Origin: Bradyrhizobium sp. Rc3b
Lineage (GTDB): Bacteria > Pseudomonadota > Alphaproteobacteria > Rhizobiales > Xanthobacteraceae
NCBI RefSeq assembly: GCF_900114915.1
Contig: NZ_FOUS01000011.1
Span: 233,259 to 297,258, forward strand
Direction of reading: 5' to 3'
DNA length: 64,000 nucleotides
How positions within the stretch are numbered: position 1 is the stretch's first letter; every line of letters starts with the position of its first letter. The notes under the pieces were generated by a model. The model was not told the DNA's origin. It saw only the letters and a program-made list of their open reading frames with translations, and made no database searches. Positions 49,675 to 59,271 of the stretch are shown in pieces. The translations under genes were made by a program, and so were the position numbers.

Positions 49675-49914
49675 ATGCGCTGGAAAATCAGCCCTCATCT
49701 CCACTTTAGGCCTTTTCACTTCGGGCTTTCTCACTTCAGGCCTGGGCCCACCCCCGGCTCCAGGCGGCACCACGACCCCAGAACCTTGGATCTGCTCGCG
49801 ATCGTCGCCTTGCTGGCGCTCGTGCTTGGCTCCGGCTGGTATCTGGCGACGAGTTTAGCCACCGCGCCGAGCACGACCGCGTTCATCGTGCCGAGCCAGA
49901 GCGTGCACTGGTAA
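49675..49914 (+). CDS. Small single-pass membrane protein
   Basis: 79 aa, ATG at 49675 with GGGAGGAAACAACA, an excellent ribosome-binding site. A basic, histidine-rich N-tail (MRWKISPHLHFRPFHFGLSHF) precedes one helix (LLAIVALLALVLGSGWYLAT) and ends SVHW. The family is unknown. It converges on the next gene with no gap: its stop is immediately followed by the other gene's stop. Confidence 0.65.
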   Translation: MRWKISPHLHFRPFHFGLSHFRPGPTPGSRRHHDPRTLDLLAIVALLALVLGSGWYLATSLATAPSTTAFIVPSQSVHW

Positions 49915-51129
49915 TTAGCGGAACCAGTAAAAGCGCCCGGGCGGCGGCGGGATCGGCTCGGGTGGCCGCAGCCGTTTCGGACGCGGCGGCTTCGGCGTCG
50001 GATCGGCCGACGAGGTGGCCTCCCCGCCCGGCGCCGTTTCGGTGCCCGGCACCCTCACCGCCAGCAGCAAATTGGACTCGTGCATCCGCCAGCGGTAGCC
50101 GACGCCGAAATCGATCGGCTGGGCCCGGGTGAACAACTCGGCGTAGCGCTCCTGGTAGCGGCCGGGGAATTCGTCGATCGGCCCGAGATAGCGGCCGAAC
50201 GGGAAGAAACGCCATTGCCGCGCGCCGTAGTTCGCAAGCGGAATGCCGGAATCGTCCTGGATGATGGTGGCGCTGTTGGCGAGCAGCCAGTCGCGAACGA
50301 CGGTGAAGTTTCCGGAGTGCATGAGATAGGACGCGCTCTTGAGCAGGCTGTTGCCGGGCCCGAGCGTCTCGCAGAATTTCAAGAATCCGGTGTTGCGCGC
50401 GCCGGAATTGGAAAGATCGGTCGAGAAATAATACAGCGTGCGCGTTTCCCCGTCGCTGCCGGCGAAGGTGATGCGAACGCCCCGCGTCGCGTTACGCCCC
50501 GGATTGTCGTCGCCGACACGCAAGCCCCCCTTGTCGTCGAGCGCGATCATCTCGACGTTGCGGATGGTCTTGCCGGAGCGCGCCAGGAAAACATACAGGA
50601 TCGGCAAGGTGCCGTTGACCTGGTTGGCGTGCAGGTCGACCTTCATCTGCTTGGTGATGAAGAAGGAAAAGCTCAGGATCGAGCCGAGCGAGCGCTCGAC
50701 ATTGTAGAGCGCGGCGCCGATCGAACCGCGCGGCAGCTGGGTCAAATCGGGCACGGCGCCGACCGGCTCCAGCGCGCCGAGCACGTAGGTGCTGGCCTTG
50801 GAATAGAAGGCGTTGGCGTAGAGAAAATCGGGACCGCTGAACATGTAGAACATGGTCGGCCGGGGCGCGGCGAGATTGACGTCGGCCCAATCGCGGATCT
50901 TGGAGAGCTGGCGCTGTTCGAGCTGGGCGAAGGCGCCGTCGAAGAATTTTGCGTGGCGCTGCCAGCCTGGGTCCTTCGTGAGCGCCAACAGTGGCGAGTC
51001 CGCCGAAGGCTGCATGCCCGCGAGGAAGCGCGCGGTGTCATCGAAGGTGGCGTCGGCGGCGCGGGCGGACGAGACGGCCGCGGCCAGCAGGGCAAGAGCT
51101 GTGGCCGCAATTCTGAGGGGACGAAACAT
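49915..51129 (-). CDS. Exported hypothetical protein next to amino-acid permease
   Basis: 404 aa from the ATG at 51129. Signal peptide MFRPLRIAATALALLAAAVSSARA. The mature protein contains TARFLAGMQPSADSPLLALTKDPGWQRHAKFFDGAFAQLEQRQ, PTMFYMFSGPDFLYANAFY and SNSGARNTGFLKFCETLG, and a C-terminal proline-rich tail ending FYWFR. I recall similar proteins in rhizobia but no function. The start lies 2 nt after the permease stop, so the two are cotranscribed and probably coupled. Confidence 0.72.
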   Translation of the reverse strand: MFRPLRIAATALALLAAAVSSARAADATFDDTARFLAGMQPSADSPLLALTKDPGWQRHAKFFDGAFAQLEQRQLSKIRDWADVNLAAPRPTMFYMFSGPDFLYANAFYSKASTYVLGALEPVGAVPDLTQLPRGSIGAALYNVERSLGSILSFSFFITKQMKVDLHANQVNGTLPILYVFLARSGKTIRNVEMIALDDKGGLRVGDDNPGRNATRGVRITFAGSDGETRTLYYFSTDLSNSGARNTGFLKFCETLGPGNSLLKSASYLMHSGNFTVVRDWLLANSATIIQDDSGIPLANYGARQWRFFPFGRYLGPIDEFPGRYQERYAELFTRAQPIDFGVGYRWRMHESNLLLAVRVPGTETAPGGEATSSADPTPKPPRPKRLRPPEPIPPPPGRFYWFR

Positions 51130-51131
51130 GT

Positions 51132-52499
51132 CTATGCGCGATCGTGTGAATTGCCAGCGGCGACCGGCCGCCTGCGGAAAACAGCATAAATCACTAGGCC
51201 CGAGAGCATGACGAGCATCCCCGCGAGCGACTGCAGCGGCCGCTCGGTCAACAGGTAGTACATCATGAACGCGGTCACGAGCAGGAAAACCAGGGGCGTG
51301 AACGGGTATCCCCAGGCGCGATAGGGCCTCGGCAAATCGGGATCGGTGATGCGCAGCTTGATGACGCCGGCGACCGTGAAGAACGAGCAGAACAACAGTG
51401 CGAACTGGATGAAGTCGAGCACCGCCTCGAAGCTGCGCGTGAACAGCAGCAGATTGGCGACGGCGAGCTGAAACAGGATCGCATAGGCCGGTGCGCCGCT
51501 CGCCGATCGCTTCGAGAACACGCGCAAGGCGGGGATGTCCTCCCCCATCGTCATCATCACGCGCGGGCCGATCCACATCATCGCGCTGATCGAGGAGATC
51601 AGGCCAACGCAGATCATCGCGCCGACGATCCGACCGCCGAGGCTGCCGAAGATGGCGCTACCGGCAACGCTGGCGACATCGAGCTGACCGGCAAGCGCAC
51701 CGACGGGCGTCGAATGGAGAAACACTGCATTCAGCGCGACGTACAGCACGAGCACGATCAGCGTGCCCGCCAGCAGCGCGCGCGGCAGATTCCGCTGCGG
51801 CATGTTCATCTCGCCGATGATGTAGGTCGCGGCGTTCCAGCCCGAGAACGAATACATCACGAAGACCAGCCCGATCGCAAACGGCGCGCTGACGATGTGG
51901 GCGAGATCGCCCGGCTGCGGCGCAAAGGTGATCGGTTGCGGGGCAGCGATGACGAAGCCGGCGACCAGGAAGGCGACGATCAGCGCGACCTTGATGATCG
52001 TCGCGATCAGCTGAAAGGTCGAGGAGTGCCTGACGCCGGTCAGTTGCACGAGCGAAACCAGCCACACCACGGCGATGGCGAGCGGGATCGGCGGCAGATC
52101 GGGCACGACCGATTTGGCGTATTCGCCGAACGCCATCGCGGCGAGCGCAACGGGCGCTGCGAAGCCGACCGTCGCCGACACCCAGCCGGCGAGAAAGCCG
52201 AAGGCGGGATGATAGGCGCGACCGAGGAAATTGTACTCGCCGCTCGAGCGCGGAAACATCGCCCCGAGCTCGCTATAGGCGAACACCCCGCACAGCGCGA
52301 CGATGCCGCCGACGGTCCACAGCAGCAGGATCGAGAAGCCGGACGGGATGTCCTTGACCTGGAAGCCGAGGCTGGTGAAGACGCCGACCCCGATCATGTC
52401 GGCCACGACGATGGCGGTTGCGACCAGAACTGAGACCCCGGTCCCGCTTCCGGTCAGCCGGCCAGTCCAGGGCGCGGTTCCCGCATTTGATGCCGTCAT
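51132..52499 (-). CDS. APC-family amino-acid permease
   Basis: 455 aa with twelve predicted helices. Helix 1 shows GVGVFTSLGFQVKDIPSGFSI, the APC unwound-helix region; GSSGEYNFLGRAYHPAFGFLAGW-like sequence (SSGEYNFLGRAYHP) and FSGWNAATYIIGEMNMPQRNLPRAL in helix 6 are family typical. C-terminus ends in cytoplasm after two helices. Substrate probably an amino acid or amine; not further predictable. First gene of a two-gene unit with the exported protein. Confidence 0.88.
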   Translation of the reverse strand: MTASNAGTAPWTGRLTGSGTGVSVLVATAIVVADMIGVGVFTSLGFQVKDIPSGFSILLLWTVGGIVALCGVFAYSELGAMFPRSSGEYNFLGRAYHPAFGFLAGWVSATVGFAAPVALAAMAFGEYAKSVVPDLPPIPLAIAVVWLVSLVQLTGVRHSSTFQLIATIIKVALIVAFLVAGFVIAAPQPITFAPQPGDLAHIVSAPFAIGLVFVMYSFSGWNAATYIIGEMNMPQRNLPRALLAGTLIVLVLYVALNAVFLHSTPVGALAGQLDVASVAGSAIFGSLGGRIVGAMICVGLISSISAMMWIGPRVMMTMGEDIPALRVFSKRSASGAPAYAILFQLAVANLLLFTRSFEAVLDFIQFALLFCSFFTVAGVIKLRITDPDLPRPYRAWGYPFTPLVFLLVTAFMMYYLLTERPLQSLAGMLVMLSGLVIYAVFRRRPVAAGNSHDRA

Positions 52500-52851
52500 C
52501 GGGGTCCTTAACCTCAGGCGTCGTGCCTCATGGGCGCATCGTGCAGGTTGGCCCAGTCAATTCAAGCAGGGTTAACAAGGGCTAAATGAGGCGACGGAAG
52601 CGGGTATTTGAGCACCGCTTATTCTGCTCCCAAGCGCCAAAGCTGCGCCAGCCCCGGGAAAGCCCGTCCCCCTCCCCCACAATCAGGACACGATTGCATG
52701 GTCCTTTTGAGCGTTCCGGATGTGGGGAAGTTCTCCGGACGCTTAACGTCACCTAAACGCCGGTCGGCTCAATTGTCTCTTAATACGCCGATGGACGTGA
52801 CTTTGGGGTCATGGGTGGATGGTCGGGGCCGTTCCGAAATTGAGAGCTGAC
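52500..52851. other. Intergenic region between permease and lipoprotein-like gene
   Basis: 352 bp divergent gap. It must hold both promoters, but I find no consensus EcfG box, no palindrome longer than 6 bp per arm and no convincing ORF. GC is somewhat lower around 52560-52590 and 52740-52800. Confidence 0.5.
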
Positions 52852-54141
52852 ATGCGTGCCGACCGGACGTCGTCCGGTGCGCGCGGTCATGCGCTCCGGG
52901 TCGGCCTGATCTCAGCCTTGGTGCCGCTGTCGCTGACACTGGTTCAATGCGGCAAGGCGCCCAATCCGGCGGCCCTCGCGGCGAATTCGCAGGCCAATGT
53001 TCAGGTCGTTGCGAAGACAAATCAGCAAGTCGCGAGCGGCGACACGTTCGAGGATCGCTTCCCCGCCCCGCAATTCGGGGAGCGCTTCCCCTCGGCGAGC
53101 GAGAGTTTTCTGCAGCGGCAGATGTCGGACTTCTCGCCGAAGCGGGCCTTGCAGCAACCGCCCCCGGAGCAGGCCCCCTACAAGGTCGCTTCGCTCGAGC
53201 CGCAGGTCCCCTACAAGCGTTCGCCCCGCGACGACCTGACGACGCTCGTCAGCATGAAGTCGTCGGCCTTCCCCTATTTCGGCAACAACCCCGCCTCCGA
53301 CGCGCCGTTCCTCAACGTCGCCAAGGGCGACCGCCGCGGCCATCGCAGCTATTCCGGTCGCGTGTTCTGGCAGGACGAGACCTACAATGACAGCCGCGTG
53401 CTGATGCACGTGCCCGAGCATTTCGACGTCCGCAAGCCCGGCGTGATCGTGGTGTTCTTCCACGGCAATGGCGCAACGCTCGAACGCGACGTGCGTGATC
53501 GCCAGCTGGTGCCGAAGCAGATCACCGATTCCGGCGCCAATGCCGTGCTGCTCGCCCCGCAGATGGCCGTTGATGCCGCCGATTCCAGCGCCGGCAAGTT
53601 CTGGCAACCTGGCGGCTTCAAGCGCTTCATGGCGGAATCGGCCGACCACCTCGCCCGCGTCACCGGCGACCCCAACGGCGCCCGCGCCTTCGCCAACATG
53701 CCGATCGTGATCGTCGGCTACAGCGGCGGCTTCCTGCCGACGGCCTGGAGCCTCGAGGTCGGCGGCATCAGCGACCGCGTCCGCGGCGTCGTGCTGCTCG
53801 ACGCCGTCTATGGCGAGATGGACAAGTTCGCGTCCTGGATCGAGAACCACCGTTCCGGCTTCTTCGTCAGCGCCTACACCCGCCACACCGCGCGGCGCGA
53901 TCGCGAGCTGATGAGCATGCTCCGCCAGAAGGGCATCAGTGTCGCAGAGGACATGGACGGTCCCTTGCGTCCCGGCAGCGTGGTGTTCGTCGAGACCGGC
54001 GACGGCATCACCCATCGCGACTACGTCACCCGCGCCTGGACGCGGGATCCACTCAAGGATGTGCTGGTGAAGATGTCGGCGACGCCGGCGCTGGCGCTGA
54101 CCCGCGTGGCCGCCACCAGTTCCGGCGCATCGAGCCGATAG
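52852..54141 (+). CDS. Exported alpha/beta-hydrolase-like protein
   Basis: 429 aa from the ATG at 52852 (GAGAGCTGAC upstream); a GTG-type start 33 nt earlier is possible. N-terminal hydrophobic segment VGLISALVPLSLTLVQCGK looks like a lipoprotein signal with Cys in VQC. A long disordered linker to about residue 130 follows. The hydrolase core shows VIVVFFHGNGATLER (oxyanion loop), the elbow IVGYSGGFLPTAW with GxSxG serine, and VVLLDAVYGE. A C-terminal GDGITHRDYV supplies a possible catalytic His. Substrate unknown. Confidence 0.72.
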   Translation: MRADRTSSGARGHALRVGLISALVPLSLTLVQCGKAPNPAALAANSQANVQVVAKTNQQVASGDTFEDRFPAPQFGERFPSASESFLQRQMSDFSPKRALQQPPPEQAPYKVASLEPQVPYKRSPRDDLTTLVSMKSSAFPYFGNNPASDAPFLNVAKGDRRGHRSYSGRVFWQDETYNDSRVLMHVPEHFDVRKPGVIVVFFHGNGATLERDVRDRQLVPKQITDSGANAVLLAPQMAVDAADSSAGKFWQPGGFKRFMAESADHLARVTGDPNGARAFANMPIVIVGYSGGFLPTAWSLEVGGISDRVRGVVLLDAVYGEMDKFASWIENHRSGFFVSAYTRHTARRDRELMSMLRQKGISVAEDMDGPLRPGSVVFVETGDGITHRDYVTRAWTRDPLKDVLVKMSATPALALTRVAATSSGASSR

Positions 54142-54312
54142 GTTTGGATGTTGGTCCAGCCGGTGTCCGGCTGCATTGCCTGCAATTCCCTCAGGCTCTG
54201 ATCAAAATGTAATGTTGATGGCCGACATCCCCGGGTGCCACCGGATTGCTTCCGCCAGCAAGGCTCATAGTTTGCCGGCCGGTTTGTGATTGGAATTTCG
54301 TGGGGACAGGCA

Positions 54313-54639
54313 GTGCGTCAGGGATTGTACAAGGTCGACTTCCATACCGTTCATGGAACGGGCTGCGGCGTCGTCTATGTGATGGATGGCAAAATGCGCG
54401 GGGGCAATTCCGCGTTCGCCTTCATCGGCACCTATCAGGGCGAAGGCGACAGCATCAAGGTCAAGATCTCGACCCAGCGCTACAACGACGATCCCTCCTT
54501 CAAGGCTCTGTTCGGCACCGACCGGATCACGCTGGCGCTCGCCGGCCGGGAGGACGGCGACACCGCCGAATTCGAGGGCAACGCGCTGCAGGCGCCGGGC
54601 GTTGCCTTCCGGGCCGTGCTGAGCCGGATCAGCGACTGA
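54313..54639 (+). CDS. GrlR-like small protein
   Basis: 108 aa from a GTG at 54313 with GGGGACAGG upstream; another GTG at 54286 is possible. GLYKVDFHTVHGTGCGVVYVMDGKMRGGNSAFAFIGTYQGEGDSIKVKI matches the beta-barrel type of the T3SS regulator GrlR-like family, which occurs widely in rhizobia without type III genes. No T3SS genes are nearby, so the family name describes fold rather than role. Confidence 0.72.
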   Translation: MRQGLYKVDFHTVHGTGCGVVYVMDGKMRGGNSAFAFIGTYQGEGDSIKVKISTQRYNDDPSFKALFGTDRITLALAGREDGDTAEFEGNALQAPGVAFRAVLSRISD

Positions 54640-54673
54640 GCTTCAGCTCGTCTACGATCAGCTCTTGTCAGTA

Positions 54674-55051
54674 CTAGCTCTTGGGCAGCTTCGGAATGCT
54701 CTCGGCAAAGCCGTTGAAGCAGGCCAGCCGCTCGTCCTCTTCCTTCAAGAAGCGGCAATCGGCGTAGCCCTTGGCCTTCGCCGGCTTCGGCTTCGGCGCC
54801 GGCGCGATCACCGCGTCGTAGCAGTTGAGGCGGTCCTTGGTGCCGTCGTCGAGCTCGAGGCAGGCCTGGAGCCGGGCCGCGATCGATTGCGGCTTGCCCT
54901 TCGCCGCTGCGGCCGGCTTGGCCGCTGCCTCTTTCGTCCCCTTGGGCTTGACCTGCACCAAGGGCTTGTCCCCCACCATCGGTGGCTTGTCGGCTTGCGC
55001 AAACGCGGAGGCTGAATAGAGCACCGCGGCAACCGCCAGAATCATCCTCAT
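54674..55051 (-). CDS. Exported small cysteine-containing protein
   Basis: 125 aa from the ATG at 55051; the open frame begins at a TTG three codons earlier. Signal peptide MRMILAVAAVLYSASAFA. A basic KPKG/AAAK-rich linker, then ARLQACLELDDGTKDRLNCYDAVI and YADCRFLKEEDERLACFNGF: two C-x13/14-C helix pairs like those in small periplasmic cysteine-pair (Coil-Helix-like) proteins of rhizobia, with the LxCYD motif. Function unknown. Confidence 0.68.
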   Translation of the reverse strand: MRMILAVAAVLYSASAFAQADKPPMVGDKPLVQVKPKGTKEAAAKPAAAAKGKPQSIAARLQACLELDDGTKDRLNCYDAVIAPAPKPKPAKAKGYADCRFLKEEDERLACFNGFAESIPKLPKS

Positions 55052-55142
55052 TTCAGTCAACTCTCTTTGGTCCCCATGACCGGCGTTCTAGCGCTCCCGC
55101 GCGCGGTTTGCCAAGCACATTGCGTACACGAAGCCGCGGGAT

Positions 55143-56312
55143 TCAGGCCGTTGCGGCCGCAGGCCGGGGCCGGGTCAGGACCACCAGGATCAGCGCCAGC
55201 ACGACGAAACCGACCGCGACGAAGCCGAGCGCATGCAGGAGCTCGCGGGCGAACAGCAGACCGCCGACGGCGGAGCCAACCGCCTGGCCGATATAGAGGA
55301 CGGACGTATTGAGCGCGACGGTCGCCGATGCCAGCGGCGGCGCGGCCGCGACCAGCCGCACCTGCTGCATCGAATTGGTCGAGGCAAAGCCGAGGCCCCA
55401 GATGGTGACCCCGACCGTCATGAAAGCAAGCGTGCCGGCGCCGAGCGCCCAGCCCGTGATGCCCGCAAGCAGCAGGCAGGTGAACAGCAGCGAGGTCCGA
55501 TAGGGGCCCGAGCTGTCGACGATGCGGGTGGCGATGACGACGCCGAGGAAGCCGCAGACGCCGTAAAGCGCGAACACCATGCCGACCGCATCGGGACCGG
55601 CACCGGTGAGCTTCTTGAGCAACGGGCCCATGAAGGTGAACACCACGAACTGCCCCGACATTTGCAGCATGGTGATCGCCAGCAGCAGCAGAATCGTCCT
55701 GTTCCGGCCGACCTCGCGCCAGGTCTTCAGGTCCACCGGCGCGCCTTTCAGGCCTGCCGGCAGACGCAGCAGCAACAAGAGGAAACTGATGCAGCCGAGC
55801 ACGCCGATCTCGCCATAGGCTGCGCGCCAGCCATAGCGGCTGGCGATGAAGGTGATCAGCGGAAGGCCAACGGCGGCAGCCAGCGACCAGCCGAGGAAGA
55901 TATAGGCGATGGTGCTGCCCCGCCGCTCCACCGGCACGATCAACGCCGCCGTGCCGGCAGCCTGCGGCGTGTAGAGCGCACCGACCGCGAGCATCACGAG
56001 ACGGATGGCGAGGAGGCTGGTGTAATCGGGTGCAAAGGCCGAGGCGAGATTGCCGAAGGCGAGCACCGCCAGCGTCGTCGTGAGCAGCGTCCGCCGTTCG
56101 ATGCGGCTTGTCAGCCAAGCCGTCAGCGGCGAGCCGATGCACAGCGTGATCGCGCCGAAGGTGATGAGGAGCCCGGCCGCGTGAATGCTGACGTCGAGCC
56201 CCGTCGCCAACTCCGGCAGCATGCCCGCCGGGGCCAGCACCGAGCAGCCGGTGACGAGATTGCCGAGCATTAAGGCGGTTGGCGCGAAACGCGGGGCGCG
56301 TGCATTTTCCAT
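55143..56312 (-). CDS. MFS exporter (DHA1, arabinose-efflux-like)
   Basis: 389 aa, twelve helices, no long loops. PAGMLPELATGLDVSIHAAGLLITFGAITLCIGSPL in helices 1-2, LTSRIERRTLLTTTL after helix 2 and ALYTPQAAGTAALIVPVERRGSTIAYIFLGWSLAAAVGLPL in helices 4-5 match drug/sugar efflux DHA1 carriers. The ATG at 56312 lies in ATGGAAAATGCACG; an upstream purine site is weak. Transcribed divergently from thrS. No regulator is adjacent. Confidence 0.85.
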   Translation of the reverse strand: MENARAPRFAPTALMLGNLVTGCSVLAPAGMLPELATGLDVSIHAAGLLITFGAITLCIGSPLTAWLTSRIERRTLLTTTLAVLAFGNLASAFAPDYTSLLAIRLVMLAVGALYTPQAAGTAALIVPVERRGSTIAYIFLGWSLAAAVGLPLITFIASRYGWRAAYGEIGVLGCISFLLLLLRLPAGLKGAPVDLKTWREVGRNRTILLLLAITMLQMSGQFVVFTFMGPLLKKLTGAGPDAVGMVFALYGVCGFLGVVIATRIVDSSGPYRTSLLFTCLLLAGITGWALGAGTLAFMTVGVTIWGLGFASTNSMQQVRLVAAAPPLASATVALNTSVLYIGQAVGSAVGGLLFARELLHALGFVAVGFVVLALILVVLTRPRPAAATA

Positions 56313-56456
56313 GCAAGTGCATGTAGAGCAGCCGCCGGGCCAGTTAAAGGGCCGGTGCGAAATAGTTCGTGCGCACGCCCGTTTTATGCGCCGATTTTCT
56401 TGGAATTGCCGGATTGCGCAGGCCGAATCGCCTGATATATCGCTCGTTCCCGCTTA

Positions 56457-56474
56457 CCTGCGCTCGTTCGCAGG
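56457..56474 (+). promoter_or_regulatory. Small hairpin in thrS leader
   Basis: CCTGCG, loop CTCGTT, CGCAGG, ending 23 nt before the thrS start and just ahead of CAGGAG. It may tune thrS translation; E. coli thrS is also controlled by leader structure, but no tRNA-like fold is apparent here. Confidence 0.3.
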
Positions 56475-56496
56475 AGTGAGCCTCAGGAGAAAAGCA

Positions 56497-58551
56497 ATGA
56501 CTGACCAGTCCAAGGACCAGCCGAAGTCCGAATCCGGCTTCCAATATTCCCTCAGCAATCTGAAGCCCGTGACCCCCGCCGCCAAAGTTACCCTCACCTT
56601 TCCGGACGGCGCCCAGCGTCAATACGACCAAAGCATCACCGGCCTCGATATCGCCAAGGGCATCTCGCCGTCGCTGGCCAAACGCACGGTCGCGATGGCG
56701 CTCGACGGCGTCGTCGCCGATCTCAACGATCCCATCGAGGCCGACGCCAAGCTCGAGCTGATCAGCCGCGACGATCCGCGCGCGCTCGAATTGATCCGCC
56801 ACGATTGCGCCCACGTGCTGGCTGAGGCCGTGCAGACGCTGTGGCCGGGCACGCAGGTCACCATCGGTCCCGTGATCGAGAACGGCTTCTATTACGACTT
56901 CTTCCGCAACGAGCCGTTCACGCCGGAAGATTTTGCCGCGATCGAGAAGAAGATGCGCGAGATCATCGCGCGCGACAAACCCTTCACCAAGGAAGTCTGG
57001 GACCGCGAGAAGACCAAGCAGGTGTTCCGCGACAAGGGCGAGGCCTTCAAGGTCGAGCTGGTCGACGCCATTCCCGGCACCGAGCCGATCAAGATCTACT
57101 ACCAGGGCGACTGGTTCGATCTGTGTCGCGGCCCGCACATGACCTCGACCGGCAAGGTCGGCAACGCGTTCAAGCTGATGAAGGTGGCCGGCGCCTACTG
57201 GCGCGGCGACAGCAACAACCCGATGCTGACCCGCATCTACGGCACCGCCTTCGCCAAGCAGGAGGACCTCGACGCTTATCTCAAGCAGATCGAGGAAGCC
57301 GAGAAGCGCGACCATCGCAAGCTCGGGCGCGAGCTCGACCTCTTCCATTTCCAGGAGGAAGGTCCGGGCGTCGTGTTCTGGCACCCGAAGGGCTGGACCA
57401 TCTTCCAGCAGCTGATCGCCTATATGCGTCGGCGCCTGACCGGCGACTACAGCGAGGTCAACGCGCCGCAGATCCTCGACAAGGTGCTGTGGGAGACCTC
57501 GGGCCATTGGGGCTGGTACCGCGAGAACATGTTCGCGGCGCAGTCGGCCGGCGACGAGGCCGAGGACAAGCGCTGGTTTGCGCTCAAGCCGATGAACTGC
57601 CCCGGTCACGTGCAGATCTTCAAGCACGGCCTGAAGAGCTACCGCGACCTGCCCTTGCGCCTCGCCGAGTTCGGCGTGGTGCATCGCTATGAGCCCTCCG
57701 GCGCCATGCACGGCCTGATGCGCGTGCGCGGTTTCACCCAGGACGACGCGCACATCTTCTGCACCGAGGACCAGCTCGCCGAAGAGTGCCTGAAGATCAA
57801 CGAGCTCATCCTGTCCACCTATGCCGATTTCGGCTTCACCGGCGATCTCACGGTGAAGCTGTCGACGCGGCCGGACAAGCGCGTCGGCACCGACGAGATG
57901 TGGGATCACGCCGAACGCGTGATGGCCACCGTGCTGCGCGAGATCCAGTCGCAGAACAATCACATCAAGACCGAGATCAACCCGGGCGAAGGCGCCTTCT
58001 ACGGGCCGAAGTTCGAATATGTCCTGCGCGATGCCATCGGCCGCGACTGGCAGTGCGGCACCACGCAGGTCGACTTCAACCTGCCGGAGCGGTTCGGCGC
58101 GTTCTACATCGACCATGACGGCGGCAAGAAGCCGCCTGTCATGGTGCACCGCGCGATCTGCGGCTCGATGGAGCGCTATATCGGCATCCTGATCGAGCAC
58201 TATGCCGGCAACTTCCCGCTCTGGCTGTCGCCGGTGCAGGCGGTGGTCACCACCATCACCTCGGAAGGCGACGAGTACGCCAAGGTGGTGATGGAGCAGG
58301 CACGCCGCGCCGGGCTTCGGGTCGAGATCGACCTGCGCAACGAAAAGATCAACTACAAGGTCCGCGAGCACTCGCTGGCCAAGATCCCGGCACTGCTCGT
58401 GGTCGGCAAGAAGGAGGCCGAGACGCATTCGGTCTCGGTCCGCCGCCTCGGCAGCGACGGCCAGAAGGTGATGACGACCGAGGAGGCGATCGCCGCCCTG
58501 GTCGACGAGGCGACCCCGCCGGACGTCAAGCGGGTGCGGGGCGCGGTCTGA
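56497..58551 (+). CDS. thrS: Threonyl-tRNA synthetase
   Basis: 684 aa from the ATG at 56497 with CAGGAG 8 nt upstream; the open frame from 56185 is not coding at its start. A short alphaproteobacterial N-tail precedes the TGS domain (KVTLTFPDGAQRQYD), the SAD editing-associated domain (RHDCAHVLAEAVQTLWP, CRGPHMTSTG), the class II core with FKLMKVAGAYWRGDS, MNCPGHVQIF (zinc Cys), FGVVHRYEPSGAMHGLMRVRGFTQDDAHIF (motif 2) and GSMERYIGILIEHY (motif 3), and the anticodon-binding domain (RRAGLRVEIDLRNEKINYK). Essential gene. Confidence 0.97.
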   Translation: MTDQSKDQPKSESGFQYSLSNLKPVTPAAKVTLTFPDGAQRQYDQSITGLDIAKGISPSLAKRTVAMALDGVVADLNDPIEADAKLELISRDDPRALELIRHDCAHVLAEAVQTLWPGTQVTIGPVIENGFYYDFFRNEPFTPEDFAAIEKKMREIIARDKPFTKEVWDREKTKQVFRDKGEAFKVELVDAIPGTEPIKIYYQGDWFDLCRGPHMTSTGKVGNAFKLMKVAGAYWRGDSNNPMLTRIYGTAFAKQEDLDAYLKQIEEAEKRDHRKLGRELDLFHFQEEGPGVVFWHPKGWTIFQQLIAYMRRRLTGDYSEVNAPQILDKVLWETSGHWGWYRENMFAAQSAGDEAEDKRWFALKPMNCPGHVQIFKHGLKSYRDLPLRLAEFGVVHRYEPSGAMHGLMRVRGFTQDDAHIFCTEDQLAEECLKINELILSTYADFGFTGDLTVKLSTRPDKRVGTDEMWDHAERVMATVLREIQSQNNHIKTEINPGEGAFYGPKFEYVLRDAIGRDWQCGTTQVDFNLPERFGAFYIDHDGGKKPPVMVHRAICGSMERYIGILIEHYAGNFPLWLSPVQAVVTTITSEGDEYAKVVMEQARRAGLRVEIDLRNEKINYKVREHSLAKIPALLVVGKKEAETHSVSVRRLGSDGQKVMTTEEAIAALVDEATPPDVKRVRGAV

Positions 58552-58644
58552 TCCCTGAAATCGATCTAAACTCGCTTCCGGTTGCGGGCGTGCATGCTTA
58601 TCTCCGCATGGCACGCCCGACGACCAGTTGAAGAGGATCTCCCA

Positions 58645-59208
58645 GTGCCCGACGCCATCGAACTCCTGAAGACCCGCCGCTCGGTCAAGCCGCGCGAGAT
58701 GACCGGCCCTGGCCCCTCCGCGGCCGAGCTCGAGACCATCCTCACCATCGGCGCCCGTGTGCCCGACCATGGCAAGCTGGCGCCCTGGCGCTTCATCATC
58801 TTCGAGGGCGACGCCCGCCAGCGCGCCGGCGAGGTGATCGCGAAGGTGTTTGCCCGGAAAAATCCCGGCGCGCCCGCCGCCGACGTCGAGATTGAGCGCA
58901 AGCGCCTCACCGACGCGCCGCTGGTGATCGGCATCGTCAGCTTCACCAGGCCGCACCCGAAGGTGCCGGCGTTCGAGCAGGAATTGTCGGCCGGCGCCAG
59001 CGCCATGAACATCGTCACGGCCGCGACCGCGCTCGGCTACGGCGCCTGCTGGCTGACCGGCTGGTTCTCGTTCGATCGCGACGTGCTCGACGGTCTCGGC
59101 CTCAAGCCGGACGAAAAGCTCGCCGGCTTCATCCACGTGGGCACGCCGACCAAGCCGAGCGAAGACCGTCCGCGACCGTTCCTTTCGGAAATCGTGACGC
59201 GTTTTTAA
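58645..59208 (+). CDS. Nitroreductase-family protein
   Basis: 187 aa with a GTG start at 58645 behind AGAGGA; earlier in-frame ATGs lack such a site. FMN-binding nitroreductase fold: LLKTRRSVKPREMTGPGP, ILTIGARVPDHGKLAPWRFIIFEG and a C-terminal GYGACWLTGWFSFDRDVLDGLGLKPDEKLAGFIHVG. It resembles the YdjA/TdsD-like small subgroup. It follows thrS by about 93 nt on the same strand, with no direct functional link apparent. Confidence 0.9.
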   Translation: MPDAIELLKTRRSVKPREMTGPGPSAAELETILTIGARVPDHGKLAPWRFIIFEGDARQRAGEVIAKVFARKNPGAPAADVEIERKRLTDAPLVIGIVSFTRPHPKVPAFEQELSAGASAMNIVTAATALGYGACWLTGWFSFDRDVLDGLGLKPDEKLAGFIHVGTPTKPSEDRPRPFLSEIVTRF

Positions 59209-59271
59209 TCGAAGGCTTGTTGACGCCTCTGGCGTCTTGCGGCTTTGATCCCGGCAAGGGAGGAAGCCCGA

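Noticed and set aside
54313..54639. Evidence for a type III secretion locus
   Set aside because: GrlR-like family is found without type III genes and none are adjacent.
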